A program made the position numbers and the translations under genes. Shown here piece by piece: positions 31,000 to 38,326 of a stretch of 43,046 nt of DNA. The notes beneath the pieces were generated by a model that was not told the DNA's origin, did no database searches, and saw nothing but the letters and a program-made list of their open reading frames with translations. Position 1 is the stretch's first letter; every line of letters begins with the position of its first letter. Source of the stretch: an uncultured Bacteroidia bacterium (GTDB taxonomy: Bacteria; Bacteroidota; Bacteroidia; Bacteroidales; UBA932); contig CADAIT010000016.1 of NCBI GenBank assembly GCA_902788095.1, positions 1-43,046 on the forward strand. Reading direction: 5' to 3'.

Positions 31000-33894
31000 T
31001 CATTCGCCGTAACCGCCCTCGTAGTAGCCGTCCGGCTCTTTCAGGCTGGACGGGGTGCCCACGGGATACTTGCTGTCTTTGTAAGCGTACGGCATCTCGA
31101 CACGGATGAAGTACGGCCCGGCCGGCGATTCCGGCCAGTAGGTTGCAAACGGCGTCCCTTTGTGGAGCGGTTCACCGTCAGGACCACTTTCATCTCCGAG
31201 GGTCGCACCGGTCGCATTGTTGACCAGGACGTAGCGCAGTGACCGGACCTTGCCTTCCGGGAAATGGGTTTTATTCCCCACCTTCCCCTTTCTGCTATGA
31301 TCCGTCGATCCCGCCGGAATCATCATCGCCTCATAGCGGGCAACCGTCCTCACGCCGGTGTAATGCCATTTTTCGCTTATCTGTCCCGTTTCGGAATCCA
31401 TTTGATACATGGACGACAACAGCCAATAATTCGTCGCTCCTCCAACGCCGCCGATGCCGCCGTGCTGAAGGGCCAGACCGCCCCAGGGCATATCCGTCGT
31501 GCCCGTCATGACCTCAATCCAGACAGACCAGGGATCCAGGGTGGGTTTTGTCGAAATGAGATGATAGTAAACCCCTTCCACCTGGGTGCAGATTGTCTGC
31601 GTCGTCGCGTAGAACTGAGGACGCATTTCATAGGGGGTTGCTCTGTCGTTGCCGTATTCGTCGGTATCCCATTCCAAATATTTGATTCCTTCCATGGAGC
31701 GGGTAGGGCCGATTGGCTCCATCACCCCGAGTTCTTTGACCACCGGGGTGAGGTAGCACTCCCAGATGGGGTCGAATTCCAGGTTGGTCGTCAAGTCCGT
31801 GAACTTGTGGTAAAAGTATCCTATCGCACTGATATGCGGCGTAATCTCCAGCTCCGGAAGCAGGAACAGTTTGTAAGCCAGCGGAGTAACGATTGCATCT
31901 TGGACTGTCTCGGTGCCGAAACCGAATTTCAGCCTGAAATCCATATCCGCCCCCATGCCGAAAACGCCGTACAGCAAGAGGTTCGGGGATGCAGTGACGC
32001 CGGCGGAAGCATACAAGGACCCGGAGAAGCCGCCCAGGCTGGGGGTCAATTCCACTTTGCTGGGCTTGGGCGGCTGATGGCGTGCGGTGAATCCGTCTCC
32101 TTTGTTGTACGAGATGCCATATGTGCCCATATCATAGGTGTAGGAGACCGAGGAAGTGAATGTAATGGTGCCGCCAAGCCCGACCTTTCCGCTCAGCTTG
32201 AGTTGCGGGACCAGAACTAAACCCGGAGCCACGACAATCGGGACAAACTCCAGCGTAATCAGGTGGAACGGCCAGTCTTTATTCAATTCGCCTTTCAGTG
32301 TGAAGTCCGCGCCCAGCGTAAAGACCGGATTGGCCGTGAAATGGACATACTGCATCTCTCCCTGCATGATGCCGATGGCAAACTTCGTATTGATGGACAA
32401 TTGGGCGCCGAAGGCCACCTCCGCGTTTTTCTCTGCGTGCTTGAAAGACATTTTGGGCAGGGTCCACATCTTGCTCATCATGGCCTTGGTGTCCGGCGAG
32501 AGTCCCAGCAGGGCCTCTGTTTCCGCTTCACCGAAGAACAGCTCCCCTGACGGGCCGACGCTGAACGAAATCGCATTGCCGTTCTGGTCAGTGACTGACT
32601 TCACATGGGAGGAGAGATTCAGCTCGATGCCGCCGTCTTTAAGCAGGGCGCCGGTTTCATCGTAGAGCGGCGTCCCCACCGTCAGTTCCTCAAAGGGTGC
32701 GGCGAAGTTGGCTTCCGGATAGGCCGACACTTCATACTGACCGCCGCCCAAATCCTTGCATGAGATAATCTTATAGACCCCGCCCTCCGGGAGGTCACTT
32801 GTAGGCTGGTCGAAAATCAGATAGCCTCCCTCCTCCGGATGCATTCCCTCATGAACAATCATGTTGAATACGGGGCGATGCAGGGCCGCACCATGCTCGT
32901 TGTACAGAACCTCGCCGTCGGGTCCCCGCAGCCATGCCTCATCGGTCTGGATGAGCGTAACCTTGTCCAGCAGTTCCGGCGTCATGATGGTGGCGCCATC
33001 TTTCAGGACCGTCTTGGATTCCACCGGGTAGGAATGGCCACTGATATCACCAATCAGGTACACCACACTGCGCTCCAGGGTTTTTCCCCTCGTCGTGCCC
33101 ACCGTCCGCACCGTCTTTCCGCCATTCGCGTCGATGAAGGTAATCTCAAAGCCCTTCGCGTAGTCCCGCGCCGGGACAATCAGGAACAGCGGACACATGG
33201 AACCGGCCGGGAACTCCAGCCCGTCGCCCAAGTCTAACGTCAGGACCTTGCCGCTGCCGGTGATTTCGGCCTTGGGATAGCTCCCGCCTGTCAGTTTCAT
33301 CGTACCGGAAACCGCCGCGCCTGAAAGGTCCCGGAATTCCACGGTCTTTACGAGCGTTTCCGTCTCGAAAACCTGCCCGATTTTCAGCACGGCCGTCATG
33401 TTCCGGAAACGCAGGCCGGAACCTTTGCTCCCTTCTCCCAGCAGGATGTTTGCCGCCGGATCAGGCTGGACCACGCCGTTATAGGTCACGTAGTGCTGTT
33501 TCGCCGGGAAATCGATGACAATCGACTCACCGTCACTCCCGGCTCCTTTCTGATAGGGCGAATAGCCCGTCAGCCGGCCGGCAGGGATGCTTCCGCCCGT
33601 CGTGAAATCCGCCGTCTTCCGGTCATAGGACAGGTCTTCGGCCTTCAGGGTGAACAAAACGTTTCCGCTGTTGCCACCGAATACGCCAATCTGCTCACCG
33701 GCTTCCCAGAACGATTCCAGTTTTACGCCCGGATTATCGACAAGGATGGATTTGGTGACGGCCACATCGGCGTCGAAGGTGGCGCGAAGGCGCGCAGGCT
33801 CGCTCCCGTTCTCGGGGCTGAGGCTGTCGTTGGTACAGGCGGACAAAACGAGAAGCACCGCCGGAATTATGTGGATGGAATAGCTTGTTTTCAT
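31000..33894 (-). CDS. Large fimbrillin-like surface lipoprotein
   Basis: A 964-residue predicted lipoprotein: signal peptide with lipobox LVLSAC (Cys near residue 20). The first ~300 residues resemble fimbrillin/Mfa-like domains of Bacteroidales (RATFDADVAVTKS, DYAKGFEITFIDANGG, VYLIGDISGH). The rest is strand-rich and glycine-rich, unknown to me, and ends GYYEGGYGE. It might be a surface adhesin or pilus-related protein. It starts 18 nt after the BACON-like lipoprotein gene, so the two are co-transcribed, and both lie divergent from a membrane AraC-type regulator. Confidence 0.75.
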   Translation of the reverse strand: MKTSYSIHIIPAVLLVLSACTNDSLSPENGSEPARLRATFDADVAVTKSILVDNPGVKLESFWEAGEQIGVFGGNSGNVLFTLKAEDLSYDRKTADFTTGGSIPAGRLTGYSPYQKGAGSDGESIVIDFPAKQHYVTYNGVVQPDPAANILLGEGSKGSGLRFRNMTAVLKIGQVFETETLVKTVEFRDLSGAAVSGTMKLTGGSYPKAEITGSGKVLTLDLGDGLEFPAGSMCPLFLIVPARDYAKGFEITFIDANGGKTVRTVGTTRGKTLERSVVYLIGDISGHSYPVESKTVLKDGATIMTPELLDKVTLIQTDEAWLRGPDGEVLYNEHGAALHRPVFNMIVHEGMHPEEGGYLIFDQPTSDLPEGGVYKIISCKDLGGGQYEVSAYPEANFAAPFEELTVGTPLYDETGALLKDGGIELNLSSHVKSVTDQNGNAISFSVGPSGELFFGEAETEALLGLSPDTKAMMSKMWTLPKMSFKHAEKNAEVAFGAQLSINTKFAIGIMQGEMQYVHFTANPVFTLGADFTLKGELNKDWPFHLITLEFVPIVVAPGLVLVPQLKLSGKVGLGGTITFTSSVSYTYDMGTYGISYNKGDGFTARHQPPKPSKVELTPSLGGFSGSLYASAGVTASPNLLLYGVFGMGADMDFRLKFGFGTETVQDAIVTPLAYKLFLLPELEITPHISAIGYFYHKFTDLTTNLEFDPIWECYLTPVVKELGVMEPIGPTRSMEGIKYLEWDTDEYGNDRATPYEMRPQFYATTQTICTQVEGVYYHLISTKPTLDPWSVWIEVMTGTTDMPWGGLALQHGGIGGVGGATNYWLLSSMYQMDSETGQISEKWHYTGVRTVARYEAMMIPAGSTDHSRKGKVGNKTHFPEGKVRSLRYVLVNNATGATLGDESGPDGEPLHKGTPFATYWPESPAGPYFIRVEMPYAYKDSKYPVGTPSSLKEPDGYYEGGYGE

Positions 33895-33912
33895 CTTTCC
33901 TGCATTTTTTTG

Positions 33913-34782
33913 TTAGTCCCAGTCGGTATGGTCGCCGTAGCCGAAATCCTGGCCTTCCACATTTGCGGGGGCGTCCTGAACCGTGAATGTGGCATAGACC
34001 AGTTCATCATTTTTATCGTAAACCCTGACCGTTGCGCTGCGGGCCGATGTTTCCGTCTCCGCACGGGCGGTCGAAGTCAGCCGGAGTGTCGAACCGTTTA
34101 CGTACTCGGCCATCAACCAGCCGGCGTCCGTTTCCGGAACCCATCGCCAGGTGTTGGACGATACCAAAATCTCGCGCATGTCCCCGTCCGACGACAGCAG
34201 TACCGTCATTCCACTGGGGCCGTCCTGAATCCAGTCGTATTTTGCACTCATGGCCTGCTGAGGGAAAGTGATAATGGTGTAGGTTTGCTGGACAATCCGG
34301 ATTGTCTTGCTGAAAACCGTTCCCGCCTTCACGCTTACCGTACAAGTACGCGGCTGTGCATATTCCCAGCCGTTGTCATACGCGTTGCGGACCTTATAGT
34401 CCTCTACGTCCAGGCGAAGTTCCGTGGCCGACGTGACTGTCTTGCACCAGGATTCGCTGGATTCGGCCGTCCAGTCCTTGATGTCCGTTTCCACCGGCCA
34501 GACAACGACTCCCGTATCCAGATTCAGGACGGTTTCGTCCGGCAAGCTCGCCTTGAAATAGGGGCCCGTAGTGCCGGGATCGGTCCCGGGGTCAGTGCCC
34601 GGATTGGTTCCCGGATTCGTGCCGGGGTTGGTCCCAGGATTCGTGCCGGGGTTGGTCCCAGGATTGGTTCCAGGATTTGTGCCGGGGTTGTTGCCCGGGT
34701 TGGATGGTTTTCCGCAGCCGCTCACAACTGCCGCACAAAGCAGGAAGACCAGAATGCCGTAAATTTTTCTGAAGGGATTCAT
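33913..34782 (-). CDS. BACON-like lipoprotein with a tetrapeptide-repeat linker
   Basis: A 289-residue predicted lipoprotein with signal peptide and lipobox VVSGC. Directly after the acylated Cys come eleven tetrapeptide units (NPGN once, NPGT eight times, DPGT twice), a flexible linker. The remainder contains two immunoglobulin-like segments of the BACON kind (WTAESSESWCKTVTSATEL, VSVKAGTVFSKTIRIVQQ; and the second half with TWRWVPETDAGWLMAEY). Such domains in Bacteroidota bind glycans or surface partners. It is first in a two-gene unit with the large lipoprotein. Confidence 0.78.
   Translation of the reverse strand: MNPFRKIYGILVFLLCAAVVSGCGKPSNPGNNPGTNPGTNPGTNPGTNPGTNPGTNPGTNPGTDPGTDPGTTGPYFKASLPDETVLNLDTGVVVWPVETDIKDWTAESSESWCKTVTSATELRLDVEDYKVRNAYDNGWEYAQPRTCTVSVKAGTVFSKTIRIVQQTYTIITFPQQAMSAKYDWIQDGPSGMTVLLSSDGDMREILVSSNTWRWVPETDAGWLMAEYVNGSTLRLTSTARAETETSARSATVRVYDKNDELVYATFTVQDAPANVEGQDFGYGDHTDWD
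34571..34702. repeat. 12-bp tandem repeat encoding the NPGT linker
   Basis: Eleven consecutive 12-bp units coding for (N/D)PG(T/N). Synonymous codons vary from unit to unit (AAC/AAT, CCC/CCT/CCG), so the protein repeat is more uniform than the DNA. Confidence 0.9.
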
Positions 34783-34797
34783 CGCGCTATTTTTTTA

Positions 34798-34805
34798 CAA
34801 ATGTA
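34798..34805 (-). promoter_or_regulatory. -7 element of the lipoprotein operon
   Basis: Minus-strand TACATTTG fits TAnnTTTG, 15 nt before the ATG of the BACON-like lipoprotein. There is no -33 TTG, which suits an activator-dependent promoter. Confidence 0.5.
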
Positions 34806-34813
34806 TCGCGATA
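34804..34813. promoter_or_regulatory. Palindrome at the lipoprotein promoter
   Basis: TATCGCGATA is a perfect 10-bp palindrome overlapping the upstream edge of the lipoprotein -7 element, in the divergent region shared with the kelch/AraC regulator gene. It is a possible regulator-binding site; at 10 bp, chance is not excluded. Confidence 0.35.
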
Positions 34814-34953
34814 TGCCGGACGACGGCTACCATCGGCAGAAAATCTTGCTCTCAATTCGGGAAATGCAAGAAAAATTCTCCCATTGTCGGAAAATAAAGC
34901 TGCCGATTCAGGAATTGAAACCGCCCGGACAAGCATACTTCCCGGAAAAAACG

Positions 34954-34961
34954 TATCTTTG
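34954..34961 (+). promoter_or_regulatory. -7 element of the kelch/AraC regulator gene
   Basis: Plus-strand TATCTTTG, 6 nt before the ATG at 34968, suggesting a leaderless transcript. No TTG at 19-21 nt. Confidence 0.55.
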
Positions 34962-34967
34962 TATATC

Positions 34968-36593
34968 ATGAGGAAAGGAATTTTCATAGGCCTTGCCATA
35001 GTCCTGTCCCTGGCGTCCGCCCGGGCGCAGGAGATGGCTTGGGAGCGGCTGCCGGACCTGACGGTTCCGCGCGCCGGCCATGCCCTGCTGCAACTGAACG
35101 GCGAGCTCACCGTCATCGGCGGGCACACCACCGGTTTCATTCCCACCGCAACGGCAGAGTATTTCAAAGACGGCAAGTGGAACAAAGTGCAGTCCTTGTA
35201 CACCCATGACAACGGTTTCTGCCTCCCGCTCAGGGACGGAAGCGTTCTGCTGGGCGGCGGGCTGCAGGAAGCGTTCGGCATCGGCCAGAGTTTTTCCGCG
35301 GAGCGCTACCTGCCTGTGAGTCATTCCTTTGAACCTGTTTCCATTCTGGACCGCCGGCGTGCCGCTTCCACCGCCCTGGAATTGGAAGACGGCTCCATCC
35401 TGGTGTCCGGAAACTGGTATGCCGACGATGCGCTGGAGATGTATTCGGCCAAGGACGGCTTTGCAACGGTAAAGGAAACGGCCGAGAACCGGGGCTATCC
35501 GTGGATTCTCCCGACGGCTCCGGACAACGCCATCATTTTCGGCGCCGTGGATTCCTGGGGGCACCCGGGAAAAGGATGGGTGGACCGCCTGCATGGGGAG
35601 GCCTTCCATGAGCCCCTGCTGCTTACCGCGCGGCCTATGTCCTCGGACGGGAACATGGAGCAGCCCCTCTGCAAAATAGGAGAATACGACTATCTTATGC
35701 TCGTCGTCAACGACAGTTTGGAGGCCAACGGCATCCTGCGGGTCCACGGAGAGGCGTTTTCCCTTCTGGAACTGGAAACGGAGATCCCTCGCCGGGGAGC
35801 GGACGGTCCCATCCTTTATTGGACTCCCCTGCTATGTGACGGAGCGTACGCCTGGGCGCTGGGGACCGACCCGAAGTCCCGGGCTTATCTGCTTCAGATT
35901 GACTACAAACCGGCCCTGAGAGGGGGAAAAGCCACGCTGAAACTCCACTATACGGAGCCCTTGGAGGACCTGCCCCAGTACGGCGCCTGCACCATGCTGC
36001 CGGACGGACGGATTGCCCTCGCCGGCGGAATTAAAGGCTCCAATTACAAGCCCTTCGCCTGTGTCTATCTCTTTGACACCCGCCAGGAAATGCTCGTTGC
36101 CGATACCGACGACACCGCCCGCTCCGAAACTGCCGGAAGGGTGGCCGGGATTCTCGCCGGACTTGCCCTGGCGGGACTGGGCTGGTGGCTGGCCCGAAAG
36201 CGCAACCAGCCGCGCGTAGAGCAAGCTGTCCCGCAGCAGCCGGAATCCCACGGCCAGCGGGACCGGGAGCTATTTGAGAAGGTATCGGCCCTGATGGAGA
36301 AGGGAATGTTTACGAAGAAGGGGCTTTCGATTGCCGACCTGGCCACTACCCTCGGGACCAATACCAAGTACATTTCCTCCTGCATCAACGCCGGAGCGGG
36401 TTGCTCTTTCCTGGACTATGTCAACGGCTACCGCATCCGTTTTGCCCAGAAAAAGCTGTTGGAGGAGCCCCAGATGCGGCTCTCCGACGTAGCCGATGCA
36501 GCGGGGTTTGCGTCGGAATCGGCCTTTTACCGGAATTTCAAGGCGGTCACCGGACAGACGCCGGCCGAATGGCTCGCCCGTATTTCGGGATAA
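34968..36593 (+). CDS. Membrane-spanning kelch sensor/AraC-type transcription regulator
   Basis: A 541-residue one-component regulator. A signal sequence (MRKGIFIGLAIVLSLASARAQ) is followed by a periplasmic kelch-like beta-propeller (about residues 25-395; blades such as VPRAGHALLQLNGELTVIGG, NGFCLPLRDGSVLLGG and YGACTMLPDGRIALAGG), one membrane helix (AGILAGLALAGLGWWLA, about 410-428) and a cytoplasmic AraC-type HTH pair (about 455-540; SIADLATTLGTNTKYISSCIN, LSDVADAAGFASESAFYRNFK). It probably senses an envelope or surface signal and acts on DNA directly. The divergent lipoprotein operon is the natural target; that is inference. I start at 34968 because of the signal sequence. Confidence 0.85.
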   Translation: MRKGIFIGLAIVLSLASARAQEMAWERLPDLTVPRAGHALLQLNGELTVIGGHTTGFIPTATAEYFKDGKWNKVQSLYTHDNGFCLPLRDGSVLLGGGLQEAFGIGQSFSAERYLPVSHSFEPVSILDRRRAASTALELEDGSILVSGNWYADDALEMYSAKDGFATVKETAENRGYPWILPTAPDNAIIFGAVDSWGHPGKGWVDRLHGEAFHEPLLLTARPMSSDGNMEQPLCKIGEYDYLMLVVNDSLEANGILRVHGEAFSLLELETEIPRRGADGPILYWTPLLCDGAYAWALGTDPKSRAYLLQIDYKPALRGGKATLKLHYTEPLEDLPQYGACTMLPDGRIALAGGIKGSNYKPFACVYLFDTRQEMLVADTDDTARSETAGRVAGILAGLALAGLGWWLARKRNQPRVEQAVPQQPESHGQRDRELFEKVSALMEKGMFTKKGLSIADLATTLGTNTKYISSCINAGAGCSFLDYVNGYRIRFAQKKLLEEPQMRLSDVADAAGFASESAFYRNFKAVTGQTPAEWLARISG

Positions 36594-36597
36594 ACGC

Positions 36598-36626
36598 TTG
36601 CTTTTGGCATAAAAAACGTATCTTTG
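36598..36626 (+). promoter_or_regulatory. Promoter of rsmA
   Basis: TTG (36598-36600), 18-nt spacer, TATCTTTG (36619-36626), 6 nt before the rsmA ATG. It starts right after the stop of the regulator gene. The transcript is probably leaderless. Confidence 0.65.
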
Positions 36627-36632
36627 CATGTT

Positions 36633-37520
36633 ATGACGGAAGTACGCGCCAAAAAAGCCCTCGGGCAGCATTTTCTTACCGACCAGAAGGTCGCCCGGGC
36701 CATTGTGGATGCCCTGGAGGCTTTTCCGGCCATCGCTCCGGGCGAAGCGAAGACAGCTGCCGGCGACCGGCCGTGTTCGGATTCTTTGCAAAAGGGAGGG
36801 TCGGAGGAAGCTTGTTCTCCTGTCCTGGAGGTGGGTCCCGGGATGGGCGTCCTTACCCAATACCTGCTGGAGCGGAAAGATATCGACCTGAAACTCATTG
36901 AGATAGACACCGAAAGCGTGGAATACCTTCTGACGCACTTTCAGGGCATGCAGGGCCGTCTCATGGAGGGCGATTTCCTGACGCTGAAGCTGGAAAAGCT
37001 GTTCCCGGACAAGTTTGCCATTATCGGCAATTTCCCCTACAACATTTCTTCGCAGATTTTCTTCAAGGTGCTGGACTACAAGGAGCAGATTCCGCAGGTG
37101 GTGGGCATGGTGCAGAAGGAAGTGGCTGAGCGCATTGCCTGTCCGCCCGGTTCCAAAACCTACGGCATCCTGAGCGTGCTGCTGCAGGCCTGGTACAATA
37201 TCGAATACCTCTTTACGGTGGGCTCCGGCTGCTTCGCTCCCCCGCCCAAGGTGGAGAGCGCCGTGATTCGGCTCAAGCGGAACGGACGCACGTCCCTGGG
37301 CTGCGACGAGGCCCTGTTCAAGACGGTGGTGAAAACGGCCTTCGGACAGCGCCGCAAGATGATGCGCAATCCCCTGAAGCCCCTCGCACGCGCAAAGGCG
37401 GAACGCTGCGGCTGGTCCGAGGATGAGCTGGCGGCCTTCCTGGCCCAGGACGTATTCTCTCTCCGCCCGGAACGCCTTTCCGTAGAAGACTTCGCAGCCC
37501 TAACCAATCTGCTGGCTTAA
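36633..37520 (+). CDS. rsmA: 16S rRNA dimethyladenosine transferase with an insertion
   Basis: KsgA/RsmA methylates two adenines in the 3' terminal hairpin of 16S rRNA using S-adenosylmethionine. The 295-residue product has KKALGQHFLTD, the SAM loop LEVGPGMGVLT, the catalytic NFPYN motif (IIGNFPYNISSQ) and the C-terminal helical domain. Between IVDALEAFP and SPVLEVGPG there are about 28 residues not expected in the family (residues about 32-61, with GEAKTAAGDRPCSD). They may be an old repeat insertion like those in dapF and murB. The stop codon abuts that of higA with no gap. Confidence 0.94.
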   Translation: MTEVRAKKALGQHFLTDQKVARAIVDALEAFPAIAPGEAKTAAGDRPCSDSLQKGGSEEACSPVLEVGPGMGVLTQYLLERKDIDLKLIEIDTESVEYLLTHFQGMQGRLMEGDFLTLKLEKLFPDKFAIIGNFPYNISSQIFFKVLDYKEQIPQVVGMVQKEVAERIACPPGSKTYGILSVLLQAWYNIEYLFTVGSGCFAPPPKVESAVIRLKRNGRTSLGCDEALFKTVVKTAFGQRRKMMRNPLKPLARAKAERCGWSEDELAAFLAQDVFSLRPERLSVEDFAALTNLLA

Positions 37521-37883
37521 TTACATCCCAAGCAATAAGGCAGGAGCAATGCCCAGGTTAGCACAAAGAAGGCGGGCAACCCGGAGCGTGGGTTCTGCCC
37601 TTCCTGTCACGTAGTCGTTGATACGGGATGGACTCACTCCAATTTTCTGCGCAAGTTCCTTTTGGGAAAGGCCGTTTTCTTCCAGTGACATTTGGATAAT
37701 CTGGGCCGTTGTGGGCTTGCCGATGGGATAGTGTTTTTTCTCATAGGCAATAACCACATCTGACATAATGGCAAGTTCCACCGCCAGCGGATGGGTTGCA
37801 GGCATATCCTCCGTAACAAGGGGAAGCAGTTCCTCCACCCTGTGCGAGGCGTATTCATAACGGTATTTGTCCAAATTCCTCAT
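37521..37883 (-). CDS. higA: HigA-type antitoxin (XRE family)
   Basis: A 120-residue antitoxin with an N-terminal region of the kind seen in HigA proteins (LLPLVTEDMPATHPLAVEL) and a C-terminal helix-turn-helix (SQKELAQKIGVSPSRINDYVTGRAEPTLRVARLL). It would neutralise HigB and repress its own promoter. Its start overlaps the higB stop by 4 nt, giving the toxin-first order typical of higBA. Confidence 0.88.
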   Translation of the reverse strand: MRNLDKYRYEYASHRVEELLPLVTEDMPATHPLAVELAIMSDVVIAYEKKHYPIGKPTTAQIIQMSLEENGLSQKELAQKIGVSPSRINDYVTGRAEPTLRVARLLCANLGIAPALLLGM

Positions 37884-38188
37884 ATTGCCGATGCGTCCAT
37901 TTTTTCATATTCCCGGTGTGTCCCCACAAAACGGATGAACACATAACCCATTACAAACTTAACCACTACGACCAAGCGGTACTTATTGCCATGAATGTTG
38001 AATACATAGTGTTGATTCCCCACAGCATCCACGGACCCGAAATCTGCCCTCATCTCCGCAAAACTGCTCCAATCCGCAGACTCTGTTATCTCATACCATC
38101 TTTCGAGCGGAGCCTCTGCATCTTCCCTTCCCGGAGTTTCGTAAAACTCCTTCAGTTTCCTATGAGACACAATCCTCATTACATCCAT
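37880..38188 (-). CDS. higB: HigB-type mRNA interferase toxin
   Basis: A 102-residue RelE-superfamily toxin of the HigB type. Family features: MRIVSHRKLKEFYE at the N-terminus, the WYEITESADWSSFAEMRADF segment, and the core GNQHYVFNIHGNKYRLVVVVKF followed by VFIRFVGTHREYEKMD. Such toxins cleave mRNA on the ribosome. A second in-frame Met (codon 4) is an alternative start. It is driven by a promoter with both consensus boxes at 38197-38227. Confidence 0.88.
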   Translation of the reverse strand: MDVMRIVSHRKLKEFYETPGREDAEAPLERWYEITESADWSSFAEMRADFGSVDAVGNQHYVFNIHGNKYRLVVVVKFVMGYVFIRFVGTHREYEKMDASAI

Positions 38189-38196
38189 TCTTTTCG

Positions 38197-38227
38197 CAAA
38201 GATAGGACGAAAATTTGGAATTCACAA
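38197..38227 (-). promoter_or_regulatory. Promoter of higBA
   Basis: Minus-strand TTG (38225-38227), exactly 20 nt, TATCTTTG (38197-38204), ending 8 nt before the higB ATG. This is one of the best consensus promoters in the window; HigA would be expected to bind near it. Confidence 0.75.
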
Positions 38228-38278
38228 GCAATTAGCGCGTAAGTTTTGCATTTCAAGATTTTTCCCTACTTGGTCTTT

Positions 38279-38310
38279 AGCGCCATGATTTCGGCTGTTT
38301 TCGTGGCGCT
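38279..38310. terminator. Hairpin downstream of the MBOAT gene
   Basis: AGCGCCA (38279-38285) and TGGCGCT (38304-38310) form a perfect 7-bp stem, 16 nt past the MBOAT stop codon. The same stem ends the blaI operon (14148-14179). No T-run is attached. Confidence 0.5.
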
Positions 38311-38326
38311 TGGACCGGCGCTGAAC

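Noticed and set aside
34571-34702. CRISPR-like array
   Set aside because: The 12-bp units have no spacers and encode a regular NPGT peptide in frame within a lipoprotein.
37521-38188. Phage repressor pair
   Set aside because: Sizes, toxin-first order, 4-nt overlap and sequence motifs fit higBA; no phage genes are nearby.
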